Source: Fibrobacter sp. (GTDB taxonomy: Bacteria > Fibrobacterota > Chitinivibrionia > Chitinivibrionales > Chitinispirillaceae). Taken from it: DNA of 45,293 nucleotides. The position numbers and the translations under genes are program-made. Below the pieces are notes generated by a model that saw only the letters and a program-made list of their open reading frames with translations, was not told the DNA's origin and ran no database searches. Shown here piece after piece: positions 26,124-34,800 of the stretch (the first letter of the stretch is position 1; each line of letters opens with the position of its first letter). The stretch lies in NCBI GenBank assembly GCA_012513915.1, contig JAAZBG010000018.1, positions 1 to 45,293 on the forward strand. The letters run 5' to 3'.

Positions 26124-26839
26124 TTGTCAATTCCTTTATCAATGTCTGATGGTAGTTGGAGCACCGGAATGCTTTCAGGGTGATGAGGGTCATCGATATT
26201 ATTATAAGATGCAAGATGACGCCATAAAGATGCGTTGCCAAAATACCTGAATGCAAGCATGTCAAGACGATCACCAAGGGTAACAATATGTTCAACAAAT
26301 CCGGATAGAGTCAAATCTTCCCGTTTTTCCGGAATCAGAAAATTTTTATGTTTGTATTTAACGTTTATTGGTTTTTCGACTATGTCAAGTGTACGAAGCA
26401 TTTTTAGTCTTATCCATGATCTGGTCGGGCTTCCACCTCTTGTAAATTTATCAAATGTTTCTGAGACAGCTACGACAACTCCGGGAATATTCCAACTCTT
26501 CCCCCAAACAAAACGTACCTGCGGCGGACACTGTGTTCCGTCAGTACCAATCATGTTTTCTGCAAGTTCCCAGAATGGTGATGTTAGTTCGCGTACATCT
26601 CTGGTTTTAATAGTCGATCCACTCACATCAACATCAAAAAGCAGATCAAGATTTAATTCTGTTAAGCCACCACCTGTATGAAGAAGTGGATTGTCAGAAA
26701 GACCTGTTGCTGTAAATGCACCACCCAAAGAGGCTCTCGGGCGTACGCCAGCAATTCTTTTCAGTGAAAGGGATTCCGGATTAAGCATACAACTAATCCG
26801 TTCTTCCGAATGTGTCAATATGAATGCAACACGTTCCAT
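26120..26839 (-). CDS. LysM hub protein of the contractile tail (Afp7-like)
   Basis: A 239-residue protein with a beta-rich N-terminal part (FILTHSEERISCMLNPESLSLKR, TELNLDLLFDVDVSG, VRFVWGKSWNIPGVVVAVSETFDKFTRGGSPTRSWIRLKM) and a C-terminal LysM-type domain (HIVTLGDRLDMLAFRYFGNASLWRHLASYN, about 184-214). This is the classic arrangement of the Afp7/gp53-like tail protein that joins tube and spike hub. It starts inside the end of the preceding gene (25-base overlap) and ends overlapping the VgrG-like start. Confidence 0.92.
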   Translation of the reverse strand: MERVAFILTHSEERISCMLNPESLSLKRIAGVRPRASLGGAFTATGLSDNPLLHTGGGLTELNLDLLFDVDVSGSTIKTRDVRELTSPFWELAENMIGTDGTQCPPQVRFVWGKSWNIPGVVVAVSETFDKFTRGGSPTRSWIRLKMLRTLDIVEKPINVKYKHKNFLIPEKREDLTLSGFVEHIVTLGDRLDMLAFRYFGNASLWRHLASYNNIDDPHHPESIPVLQLPSDIDKGIDK

Positions 26840-27810
26840 TGATATCCGGTTTGTTCCTTATCTGTTTTTTTGTATGTTTCTGCTCTGGAAGAATTCTTAT
26901 ATACATAGTCTACTGTTACATGGTAATCAACTTCAGGAAGTTCAACCCACCCTGGTTCAGATTGGGTAGTCATATCCGACGAAACAAACTTTTGGGGGGT
27001 ATTGATTTTAATACTTGTCAATGATAAAGAATCGGAGGACTTCTGCATAGTAGATTGTTGATTTATTTCGGCATGATAATTGTCTGTATCATTAATTTGA
27101 TTAGAATCAGTGTATTTAGATTTTGTATCAGCAAATTTGGTATCATAAAACTGCCTGGGCATTTGTAAACTTTCAGTAGTTTTTTCAGAATTACTGTTTT
27201 GTAAGTTATAGGAATAATTATGCTGTAATATGTTATTGAATTCAGAAGCATTCGGGGAAAAACTCACATTTTTAAGAGCGGAATTAAATTGTTGGATATC
27301 TTCATCTGCTGTGAATTGGGGTGCAGAATCTTTTCTAATTGTGTGTGTCTGTGAAACAGAATGGTGTATTGATTCTGAATTATCTGAATTTATGTTACAA
27401 CTGGAAATGAATTGTTTTTCCACTTTTTGATTATTTATAATGCCAGTAGAATTACCTGTTAATCTACTATCGAATAAGGGACTTTTGATGTTTTCCGGCA
27501 GTAATCTGCGAATCGGGTGTGATTTTCGTTGAGGCTGATTTTTATAAAGGGGATCGGAGATCCCGGATTGATGTTGACAATTCCGGGAATCTATCCAATC
27601 CAGATCTGTGTTTGAAATACGTTCAAGCCATTCGACAGGAGGTTGCTGAGGTCTAATTCTTGACTGGAAATCTTTATACGCAGCCGTTTGTTCGGTATCG
27701 GGTGATTCAATTTCAACCACGTTACGATATAAAAACTTTACAGCTCTTATATAAAGCAACAAAAAGAATTTAACAATTTTTAATACAACACTGCCTAACA
27801 TACAAAGCAT
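26815..27810 (-). CDS. Unknown eCIS protein: N-terminal hydrophobic helix plus disordered tail
   Basis: A 331-residue protein in the slot between tube and LysM protein. The start ATG at 27810 follows the tube TGA at once (TGATATG), with GAAAGAG upstream. Residues 4-25 are strongly hydrophobic with interspersed lysines (VVLKIVKFFLLLYIRAVKFLY). The remainder is rich in Gln, Ser, Asn, Thr and Lys with no evident fold, apart from SGISDPLYKNQPQRKSHPIRRLLP (about 84-107) and a more ordered C-terminal part (GWVELPEVDYHVTVDYVYKNSS, about 288-309). It is not a classical tape measure, which would be long and helical. It might line or plug the tube, anchor the particle, or be cargo. Family not recognised. 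Confidence 0.65.
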   Translation of the reverse strand: MLCMLGSVVLKIVKFFLLLYIRAVKFLYRNVVEIESPDTEQTAAYKDFQSRIRPQQPPVEWLERISNTDLDWIDSRNCQHQSGISDPLYKNQPQRKSHPIRRLLPENIKSPLFDSRLTGNSTGIINNQKVEKQFISSCNINSDNSESIHHSVSQTHTIRKDSAPQFTADEDIQQFNSALKNVSFSPNASEFNNILQHNYSYNLQNSNSEKTTESLQMPRQFYDTKFADTKSKYTDSNQINDTDNYHAEINQQSTMQKSSDSLSLTSIKINTPQKFVSSDMTTQSEPGWVELPEVDYHVTVDYVYKNSSRAETYKKTDKEQTGYQWNVLHSY

Positions 27811-27811
27811 A

Positions 27812-28252
27812 TCAAACTCTTTCAAGACGTTCAAATGTAATTGACAAAGACTCAATTGCAACTTCGGAAGTAAGTGCATTTAATCGTGCTGTGCGCCAAT
27901 ATGAGGGCCAGGCATCAAAAAGGTTCCAGCGCAAGTATTCAGATTGTTGGTCTGGTTTCATTAAAATTAGCGAAACCTGTCTTCTGTTAACCACTGATGT
28001 TTTCAGGCTGGTCTGGAACCATTCCCAGACAGATTTTTCATCAGTGAGTCCATATCGAAGAGTTACATCGCTATAATTAATTATTCCTGGAAGTTTGTGG
28101 ATATTTGCATCATCCCCGCCTTCCCGATAGTTTACTTTAGATATCTGGACTTCAATTCCATCGCACTCAATAAAATGTGCAACAACTCCAAGACCATCAA
28201 TATCGAGTTTCCAGTTATATCCACGATAGGGTTCTTTCCACTGTATTGCCAT
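27812..28252 (-). CDS. Contractile-tail tube protein (T4 gp19/Hcp-like)
   Basis: A 146-residue inner-tube protein. It starts with YNWKLDIDGLGVVAHFIECDGIEVQISKVNYREGGDD, typical of gp19-family tube subunits, then ITLRYGLTDEKSVWEWFQT-like features (NYSDVTLRYGLTDEKSVWEWF), RRQVSLILM and a C-terminal strand ESLSITFERLERV. Length matches Afp1/5-like proteins. AAGGAG six bases upstream gives a good start. Only one tube gene is present; Afp-type loci often have two or three. Confidence 0.95.
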   Translation of the reverse strand: MAIQWKEPYRGYNWKLDIDGLGVVAHFIECDGIEVQISKVNYREGGDDANIHKLPGIINYSDVTLRYGLTDEKSVWEWFQTSLKTSVVNRRQVSLILMKPDQQSEYLRWNLFDAWPSYWRTARLNALTSEVAIESLSITFERLERV

Positions 28253-28276
28253 ATAGTACTCCTTTTTCTAAAATTT

Positions 28277-29464
28277 TTACTGTGATGATACTTCAGCGCC
28301 TTCAGCACTTTGACCGATACGGAAAACTACAAATTCTGCAGGTTTTGCAGGTGAGACGCCGATTACAGTTACAACCATTCCAGCATCAATTGTTTCCGGG
28401 CGGTTTGTTTCTTCATCACACTTTACAAAATAGGCTTGTTCAGGGGTTACACCTTTAAGAGCACCCTGAATCCAGAGACGATACAGAAATGATTCGATAT
28501 TGCGTTTGATTGATTTCCACAAAATTTCTGTATTAGGTTCAAACACAACCCACCGGGTACTTTCTTCAATTGATTCCTCGATCATATTCATCAACCTGCG
28601 GACATTGATATATTTCCACTGGCTGCCTTTAGGTGCAAGAGTCCGGCATCCCCAGACCCTGATACCTTCACCTGGAAAAGCGCGTATACAATTTATACCA
28701 TTAACATTTAATTCGCCCTGTTCACCTTTTGTAACATTGTATACGAGATCCAGTGCGCCATTGATAATTTCATTTGCCGGAGCTTTGTGCACGCCACGTA
28801 AGGTATCAGTACGGGCGTATATACCTGCAAGATGACCACTTGGCGGAGCTTCAATTGTTGAAGCTGGATTGAGCGGGTCTGTTATAACAATCCATGGGAA
28901 ATAGAAACTTCCAAATCCTCTGTCTGATTGACGGGGTTTTGCGCCACCCTTTGTTGTGGGATCATCAGCTGCAGCAGCTGGTGTGGCAACATTCAAGAGG
29001 GATTGAAGGTTAGTGATTTTTTGAGGTGCATCAATAATTGCAACACGATCCTGTAGCTTTTCACAATGACTCAGAATTGCATCATACGAGGACGCATCTG
29101 TGTAACCAGGAGCTGCAACGATTGCAATTTCGTCAATTTCTTCGAAAAGAGCAATTCCTTTCCTGCCGTCACCGCTTCCAAGTATGGATTTATCTGTTCC
29201 GATATTGACAATGTAACAAAGAGTTCCACTGTTCTGAAAAAATCCAAAAACGGCATTTGAAAGCGCAGTGCTTACTGTTTTTTCGCCCACAAATTCCTCA
29301 CAAAACTGTGACCAGTTATTGATTGGCACAGCCTCCTGAACCCTGCGCTTTGGATCAGGTGCAACTCCAATAAATCCAACAATACTTGTACCAACCGCTT
29401 CAACAGGTCTGGGGCCACTCGGAATTTCCTCAATGTACACTCCAGGCGTCTGATAACTTAACAT
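28277..29464 (-). CDS. Contractile-tail sheath protein
   Basis: A 395-residue sheath protein. The N terminus YQTPGVYIEEIPSGPRPVEAVGTSIVGFIG is diagnostic. Further family elements are NSGTLCYIVNIG, IDEIAIVAAPG, CEKLQDRVAIIDAP, GFGSFYFPWI, GHLAGIYARTDTLRGVHKAPANE, INCIRAFPGEGIRVWGCRTL, WKYINVRRLMNMIEESIEESTRWVVFEPN and a C-terminal domain ending in VVFRIGQS. GGAGG upstream is well placed. There is a single sheath gene, whereas Afp/PVC loci carry up to three. It lies two bases downstream of the DUF4255 gene. Confidence 0.97.
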   Translation of the reverse strand: MLSYQTPGVYIEEIPSGPRPVEAVGTSIVGFIGVAPDPKRRVQEAVPINNWSQFCEEFVGEKTVSTALSNAVFGFFQNSGTLCYIVNIGTDKSILGSGDGRKGIALFEEIDEIAIVAAPGYTDASSYDAILSHCEKLQDRVAIIDAPQKITNLQSLLNVATPAAAADDPTTKGGAKPRQSDRGFGSFYFPWIVITDPLNPASTIEAPPSGHLAGIYARTDTLRGVHKAPANEIINGALDLVYNVTKGEQGELNVNGINCIRAFPGEGIRVWGCRTLAPKGSQWKYINVRRLMNMIEESIEESTRWVVFEPNTEILWKSIKRNIESFLYRLWIQGALKGVTPEQAYFVKCDEETNRPETIDAGMVVTVIGVSPAKPAEFVVFRIGQSAEGAEVSSQ

Positions 29465-29465
29465 A

Positions 29466-30176
29466 CTACACCTCCAGGATTATCTTCAGAAAAATATTGT
29501 TACTGGTATCATCAATTTGAACGGTTTTAATTTTCTGGAGTTTCCCTTTTACTGTTGTAAGTTCAAGTTGTTTGGGAAGTTCAGAAATTATACAATCTGC
29601 AGGGATTGTGCTGAGCTCAAATGTGCCGCTTGCAGATGTTAATGCTGAAATATTTATAAATGGAATTGATACTTTTAAATTGGATGAAGGTTTACCATCC
29701 TGTATAACAAGACCACTAAGAGGTCGCTGGAATGCCTGTTTAATAAGAAGTGGTTTTTGTACAATTTTGATCGGAGGTACTGTTCGTTTTTTCATTATAG
29801 TAAATGAGATTATTATACCGGCATGCATAGGAAATCCAAATGCTTCTGAAAACAATGCCTGCTCAGGAAAGGTTACATCAAAGTCGTTACTCTGCAGAGC
29901 TGCAAAAGCAAGGTCTGTAAGTATCTGGTGTTCTGCATCAGGTGTATCAGAACAGACGGTTATGAGGTAATAAATGCATAATTGTAAGGGTGTGTCGATA
30001 TTTAAATCTGGTATCTGTGGCTTAGATATTCTGTATAGACAAACATTAACACCTTTTTGTGAATCGATCATCCCTGCTTTATTGAATGATACACTTTGAA
30101 CACCACTTACATGTTCAATCCATTGTTTCAGAAATGCATCTGTTTCACAAATTGATGTCATGAATTCCGTTCTCAA
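29466..30176 (-). CDS. Pvc16/DUF4255-like tail terminator candidate
   Basis: A 236-residue protein and the first gene of the minus-strand injection operon. The N-terminal half (DAFLKQWIEHVSGVQSVSFN, PLQLCIYYLITVCSDTPDAEHQILTDLAFAAL) fits DUF4255 (Pvc16_N), the family of Afp16-like proteins that cap the tube and terminate sheath length. Around residues 156-200 is an added beta sandwich (GLVIQDGKPSSNLKVSIPF, TSASGTFELSTIPADC). Two starts are possible: TTG at 30176 with AAAGGA six bases before it, and ATG at 30161 with a weaker CGGAA. The gene is followed by sheath with a one-base gap. Confidence 0.85.
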   Translation of the reverse strand: MRTEFMTSICETDAFLKQWIEHVSGVQSVSFNKAGMIDSQKGVNVCLYRISKPQIPDLNIDTPLQLCIYYLITVCSDTPDAEHQILTDLAFAALQSNDFDVTFPEQALFSEAFGFPMHAGIIISFTIMKKRTVPPIKIVQKPLLIKQAFQRPLSGLVIQDGKPSSNLKVSIPFINISALTSASGTFELSTIPADCIISELPKQLELTTVKGKLQKIKTVQIDDTSNNIFLKIILEV

Positions 30177-30831
30177 TGCTGATCCTTTAATTTAAATAAA
30201 TTTAATTAAAATAGACCTGATACCTAATCTGTTAATCAGATAAACAAGGATTACGCAACGATCAAATTAATCACAATGTTGAGTAAGTCACATATACCTT
30301 CTATAAAAGTTAAGGTTAAACATCGACAGATTTATAACGGCAGCAAAAGTAGGAACATGTTGTTATAATACTATGAAATATATAGGCTATACTACGTTCG
30401 TTTTCAAACCAGGTAACAAAGTGTTAAGTTGTAAATTTACACTGAAGTGTAAAGTATTTTAACCTGTAAAAAACGCCAGATCTATCTCAAAATGTAATAA
30501 CAATTTGAGAATATTATAAAACTAGCATATTATAAACTAAATTAAATTAAATAAGTTACAATATGCAAGTCTTAATAAAAAATAGTAAAAAGATTATTCT
30601 TATTAGCAGAGAATGAATAGTTACTATTTTGTCATCAGCTTCGCTATTTTCAAAATCAATGTTATACAAATCACTCGTAATGCAAGTGTGGTGGAATTAC
30701 AAAGGAGAGTGTATAATTCTCTTTGATATGTCCAAATGGACAAAACAAATAATTCAACTTAAACAAGTTGCTTATCAGCGGAACGGTAGATGAATGTTTT
30801 ATATTATTGTTTTGGAACTTATTGTATGGTA
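30177..30831. promoter_or_regulatory. AT-rich divergent control region of the eCIS operon, with a palindrome at 30436-30453
   Basis: This 655-base stretch contains no gene and separates the eCIS operon from the 58-residue membrane gene. TTTACACT (30436-30443) and AGTGTAAA (30446-30453) form a perfect eight-base inverted repeat with a two-base centre, the shape of a dimeric repressor operator. AAAATAGTAA (30579-30588) and TTACTATTTT (30621-30630) form a second, widely spaced inverted repeat. The injection operon's promoter must lie here, but no single -35/-10 pair on the minus strand stands out. Confidence 0.45.
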
Positions 30832-30860
30832 TTGACTGTACAATATAATATGATTATATT
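30832..30860 (+). promoter_or_regulatory. Sigma-70-like promoter of the small membrane gene
   Basis: TTGACT (30832-30837) and TATATT (30855-30860) are separated by 17 bases, close to the housekeeping consensus. Transcription would begin near 30867, just ahead of AAGGAG (30878-30883), giving a very short leader for the gene at 30889. Confidence 0.55.
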
Positions 30861-30888
30861 TTTTATAACCATTAATCAAGGAGAACAC

Positions 30889-31065
30889 ATGTCTGCGTCA
30901 AGAAAGTACTGGATTGGACAAACCATAACCGGTTTTGTATTAGCTGTTATCTTTGGTGTTTTAATTGTTGCACATGAACCATTAACCGCATATATCGCTG
31001 CTGCTGCTACATGCGGATTGATTGGCGTTGTGGGAGTAATCAGATTGGCAACCATGAAAGGTTAG
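30889..31065 (+). CDS. 58-residue two-helix membrane protein
   Basis: A short protein with two hydrophobic segments (about 11-26 and 33-53) joined by HEPLTAY, and a basic ends-in pattern (SASRKYW, RLATMKG). The start at 30889 is fixed by AAGGAG five bases upstream and by the promoter described separately. An in-frame ATG at 30790 lies upstream of that promoter. No family recognised. It is divergent from the injection operon across the control region and could be co-regulated with it, but nothing shows this directly. Confidence 0.7.
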   Translation: MSASRKYWIGQTITGFVLAVIFGVLIVAHEPLTAYIAAAATCGLIGVVGVIRLATMKG

Positions 31066-31115
31066 TAATTCAACATTATGCCTCGAAAACATCGGGTCGC
31101 ATCACTTGTGTGTTG

Positions 31116-31159
31116 TACTAAACTGTAATGTGGAGTCTCTGGAGATTTACAGTTTGGTA
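31116..31159. terminator. Inverted repeat between convergent genes
   Basis: TACTAAACTGTAA (31116-31128) pairs with TTACAGTTTGGTA (31147-31159), with one mismatch, around an 18-base loop. It lies between the stop at 31065 and the opposing stop at 31275. There is no T run, so it may be a hairpin that protects transcript ends. Confidence 0.4.
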
Positions 31160-31274
31160 TGGTATGCTGGCGCACTTGTTTTGTTGCCGGCCGGAGTTTT
31201 CTGTCTTCATTTATTTGTTGGCACCAGCCTTCCAGCTTTTAACATAAAGGCAAACAGGGTTCTTCTCTATCGTT

Positions 31275-32663
31275 CTATTTGAATGGATCTGCTGCATCTG
31301 GAGGCATCTTAACTTTTTGCATGCTCAATTGTTTGTACCTATCAAGATTCCATCGGTAAATTAAGAGCCCATCGCACATAATAAATGCCGTTGGTTTCGT
31401 TGTCCATGTTACAGATTTAGGTTCAATTGCGTCTTCGCGCATTGCATTTCCAAGTTTTATAGGCTTTCCAAGCATATAAGGTAGTTTCTCATCAATTGGA
31501 ACTGCGACAAATACAGGGTTCTGACTGCTATTTACATAATCCCCCCGCATTGAACCATCTCTGAAAACGAGCCATTTTCCATCGGGTGAAAAGGTCAAAT
31601 GGGAATAACTATTTGCTGGATTGTAATTGTTCCATATTGAGCCTGCGACCGAAATTAGTGGAATAAAGCGTTTCTTTTCGTCAGGTTCATTCCAGCGGAA
31701 TAAATACAAGGTTAAACGTTGGGCTTCATTATAGAGAGTATCAGTTGCAATGTTGCGTTCTTTGGGCGGTAATGAATCGAATTTTGAAAGTTGCTTATCA
31801 GTAGGCCATTTACCTTGTTCAACTATTAGTGCAAAAGGCAGAGTAGGATGAATTGCAATTTCCTGCAAGCATCTGAAGCCAACTTGATTTCGGTTAAACG
31901 CATCTGCCAGTGGGTGACTCAATGGTTTGAAATTCTCGTCAAATACCTCCAGTTTCGTTGCGTTGTCGTTGTATATAAAAATTTTATTTTTATATACAAA
32001 CCACGGCTCTGTGTAGGCAATAGTTTTGATTCCAGCAGCATGTTCGGCGAAAATGGTTAACGAGTCGTTTTCGAATCGGATTATTTTTAATATCTTGTCA
32101 AATCCCTGAACTTCGGCATTATCTTCATTTAGTTCGAATACAAAAGTTCTTGTTTCTGCATCCAAAATGGCAATATTTTCGACAATTCCAGTGTACATCC
32201 CGGAGCTAATCGTGTGAATCTCAACTTTTTTATCTACAATGTTTGTTATCAAAAACCCTTTTGATTGTGAATATGCAATTTCCCTATCTGACCACACCGG
32301 CAGAAACCTGAATTCAAAAGGTCCTGTCACCATTTCCATGAAATCCTTTTTCACGGTATGCTGTTCAAGCTCCTCGTCATTCCTGAACTCAAGCAATTTT
32401 AGTGCATTGTCAAGTTCATTCGTTCCGACCATATTGTCTTTTGGGACAGCAAAGACATATCGTATAAAATCTCCAGTGCAATAGGTACCGGGTGGCATCA
32501 TTACGTCATAATCACCATAATCCATTACTGTGGTATCAATCATTGTTCGTATCTCCTGTAGTTTTTGTTTGCAGTCTGTTTTGTCGGAACCAGAACACCC
32601 TATTCCAAGAATTAAAGAACAGGAAAAGAGAAGTGCTGGTGTGGTTATTCGTTTCCAATTCAT
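31275..32663 (-). CDS. Propeller-like lipoprotein coupled to the amidohydrolase
   Basis: A 462-residue predicted lipoprotein (signal peptide with LGIGCSGSDK). The body shows repeated four-stranded units of a propeller kind: FRFLPVWSDREIAYSQSKGFLITNIVD, TIAYTEPWFVYKNKIFIYND, HLTFSPDGKWLVFRDGSM, PTAFIMCDGLLIYRWNLD. No catalytic motif recognised. Its ATG overlaps the stop of the amidohydrolase frame (ATGA), so expression is tied to that damaged gene. Function unknown; it might be a surface binding or scaffold partner of the hydrolase. Confidence 0.75.
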   Translation of the reverse strand: MNWKRITTPALLFSCSLILGIGCSGSDKTDCKQKLQEIRTMIDTTVMDYGDYDVMMPPGTYCTGDFIRYVFAVPKDNMVGTNELDNALKLLEFRNDEELEQHTVKKDFMEMVTGPFEFRFLPVWSDREIAYSQSKGFLITNIVDKKVEIHTISSGMYTGIVENIAILDAETRTFVFELNEDNAEVQGFDKILKIIRFENDSLTIFAEHAAGIKTIAYTEPWFVYKNKIFIYNDNATKLEVFDENFKPLSHPLADAFNRNQVGFRCLQEIAIHPTLPFALIVEQGKWPTDKQLSKFDSLPPKERNIATDTLYNEAQRLTLYLFRWNEPDEKKRFIPLISVAGSIWNNYNPANSYSHLTFSPDGKWLVFRDGSMRGDYVNSSQNPVFVAVPIDEKLPYMLGKPIKLGNAMREDAIEPKSVTWTTKPTAFIMCDGLLIYRWNLDRYKQLSMQKVKMPPDAADPFK

Positions 32664-34373
32664 TGCTTGGCCTTTTCAAGTTCATTACGGATTGTTTCAA
32701 CTTGTTTAGGAATTGTTGTAATCCTATTATACCCATCTGTTAACTTTTTTGAATTTGCATTACTCTTCTTTAGAGCGGAATAAATGTTCTCAATAATATC
32801 TGACTTGTCTAAACCATAAAAAGTCGCTGGATTAACAAGTGCGCTGCGATACCACTGCCATTTATCGAATTTACTCATGGTATCAAAGAAAACATCGACA
32901 TATTCCTTGTATTCAGGTGCACCCGTAACGAGTGATAAATACCAGTCAACACCGAAAATGACCTTGTCCTGCAGGTGTTTATATCGCCTGTTATGCATTA
33001 TCTCCCGGAAAAGTTCAATGACATTTTTCTTTGTACTACGATCCTCAAGATTGTAGCAGGACATGTCAGTGTACACATTATCAAAATGGATCGGGCCCAT
33101 TGCATTCTTCCCCTGTTCGATTTTCGGGTCACATAAATTTGTAATTTCCTCCACCCAATCCGATGCAAGCCCGTTTTCATCCCATTCAGCACCACCAAAG
33201 TGTGCAAGACAGAGTTTTAATTTCGGGTATTTCATAAGAACTGGCCGCCAGTTCTTCGGGTGAACATACTCGTCAAAGAAATAACCCAGCGGCGTACAGG
33301 GGTCATAGGTACAGTAAACAATACGGGTAGGTCTTTTTGATAGGTCTGCTTTATCATATGCATTATAATATTCTGCCTCATGCGTTGTCATACCGCCAGG
33401 GGAACAATGCGTAAGAATCGGAATCCCTTCGGCTTCACAGCGAGCATAGAACTTTTCCAAATTGGGAAGACGAGCGTCGAGTGGTTTGTATCCGAGTGGG
33501 GGATACATTTTAAAGCCGATGAATATTCCTGCATTCTTTAAGGTCGCTATATAATTGAATGGCTCATCCCATTGGACCAAATAACCATTCTTTGTCTTCA
33601 AAATCACCTCCACTTGATTTACACCACCTTCGGGGGTCATAATGGAACATAGGTATCAAGTACCAAGGATTCTTTTTTATTGCAATAATAGTTGAATCAA
33701 TCTGCTCTTTATATCTTTGATGCACCCATGCTTGATTCGGCCTTTCGTGAGAAACATCAACAAGTACTCCTTCATTTTCAGGAGCAGGAGCCTCTTTCCG
33801 GTCATAGTAATAAACACCCTCAACGGTGATCTTTGTCGGTTGAGCCGGCATAGCTCCGGGAAAAATTCCGGGCGAACCGGTTGTAATCCATTTATCAAAT
33901 TTACCTTCATGATAAATAGTGGTGCTTTCTGGTGGAAACCCTGCAATGTGAGCAAAATCCATATCCATAGGCATTATCATTGCAGGTGAGAAGATGTGCG
34001 CTTTTTCGCCTGAAAAGATATCTTCAGCTCGTTGTTGGCCAGTAACACCTTCGTTATACGGTTTCTCTTCAAGTAACTTAGAACCTTTGTACGCACCGAT
34101 CAGTTCACTCGCGAGGATATTTCCAATTTCTTCAGTTTTCTGCTTCTGGACTTTTCCACTTTTTCCAAGAAATATTCCACCGACGGTATCAATTACCTTG
34201 CGGTTCAATGGTACTTTTATCCCACCTGTTTTCTGCGATATTTGATCCCATAAAAGCGGTAGCGGTGCAGTTGCTCCACTTTGAATATGTGAATGACCAT
34301 CAATTGCGAAATCCACAGTGAACTTAGGGATGTATCCCGCTGGTCTTGCAACCCCTGTAAATCCTGCTGACAT
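32660..34373 (-). pseudogene. Frameshifted TIM-barrel amidohydrolase
   Basis: Two overlapping reading frames together make one metal-dependent hydrolase of the amidohydrolase_2 kind. The first (33564-34373, 269 codons) carries the metal motif DGHSH and MIMPMDMD, and ends after PMFHYDPRRW...WLFGPMG. The second (32660-33640) continues with PFNYIATLKNAGIFIGFKMYPPLG, the metal/catalytic LTHCSPGG, LAHFGGAEW and GVDWYLS. Dropping one G from the GGG run near 33570-33580 would join the frames as GPM-DEPF. The first start is supported by AAAGGGA. Either the gene is a recent pseudogene, the base call is wrong, or a programmed shift occurs. Homologous enzymes are one continuous chain. The downstream lipoprotein is still coupled to it. 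Confidence 0.8.
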
Positions 34374-34800
34374 ATACTACTATTCCCTTTGTAAAGTACT
34401 AAAATTCCAGCTTGTGTTTTTCTGCACCATGAGCGATGCGACTTTGTCAAACGGAGATTTTTATTTGTTTTTATGCCTTTTCTTCTGTTTTCTCCGGACG
34501 GCAATTGAAATCATCAAGCAGAGTCCGCACCCTGTTGCGCTCAAATATCAGTCCGTAAAAAGAATCGTCGGTAATCATTGAAAAACCTTTGTAATCGTGA
34601 AATTATATGTAGTGCCACACAACGTGAACGGATCTGACGATACTGCTGTGAATCTTTTAGCAAACTAATTCGGGTGTTTAATACAATGCAAGAAAAAATA
34701 TTTGGTTTTTATAATGGAGAAATTTTTGTAAATAACTTTAAAAAAATGTATATTACCATGAAATATTAAAGCTTAACATTGAGTTTTACATGGATTTTGT
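34374..34800. other. Divergent intergenic region
   Basis: This region lies between the amidohydrolase start and the DUF4143 ATPase start. It holds a small minus-strand frame (34471-34578, listed separately). The final 130 bases are AT-rich, as expected for the promoter of the ATPase gene. No inverted repeat of note was seen. Confidence 0.4.
34471..34578 (-). CDS. Possible 35-residue small protein
   Basis: The minus strand has an ATG at 34578 preceded by AAAGG eight bases upstream, and a 35-codon frame beginning MITDDSFYGLIFERNRVRTL, ending with a charged CRPEKTEEKA tail. It is about 100 bases upstream of the amidohydrolase start on the same strand. The size is too small to judge by codon use. 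The ribosome binding site is the main support. It could equally be a remnant of a longer gene. Confidence 0.3.
   Translation of the reverse strand: MITDDSFYGLIFERNRVRTLLDDFNCRPEKTEEKA

Noticed and set aside
18698..30176. Prophage or type VI secretion system
   Set aside because: There are no head, portal, terminase or integrase genes and no TssJLM, TssB/C pair or ClpV. Gene order fits eCIS.
34217..34504. Frame overlapping the amidohydrolase start
   Set aside because: It is antisense-free but out of frame with a clear enzyme start, and has no ribosome binding site or recognisable pattern.
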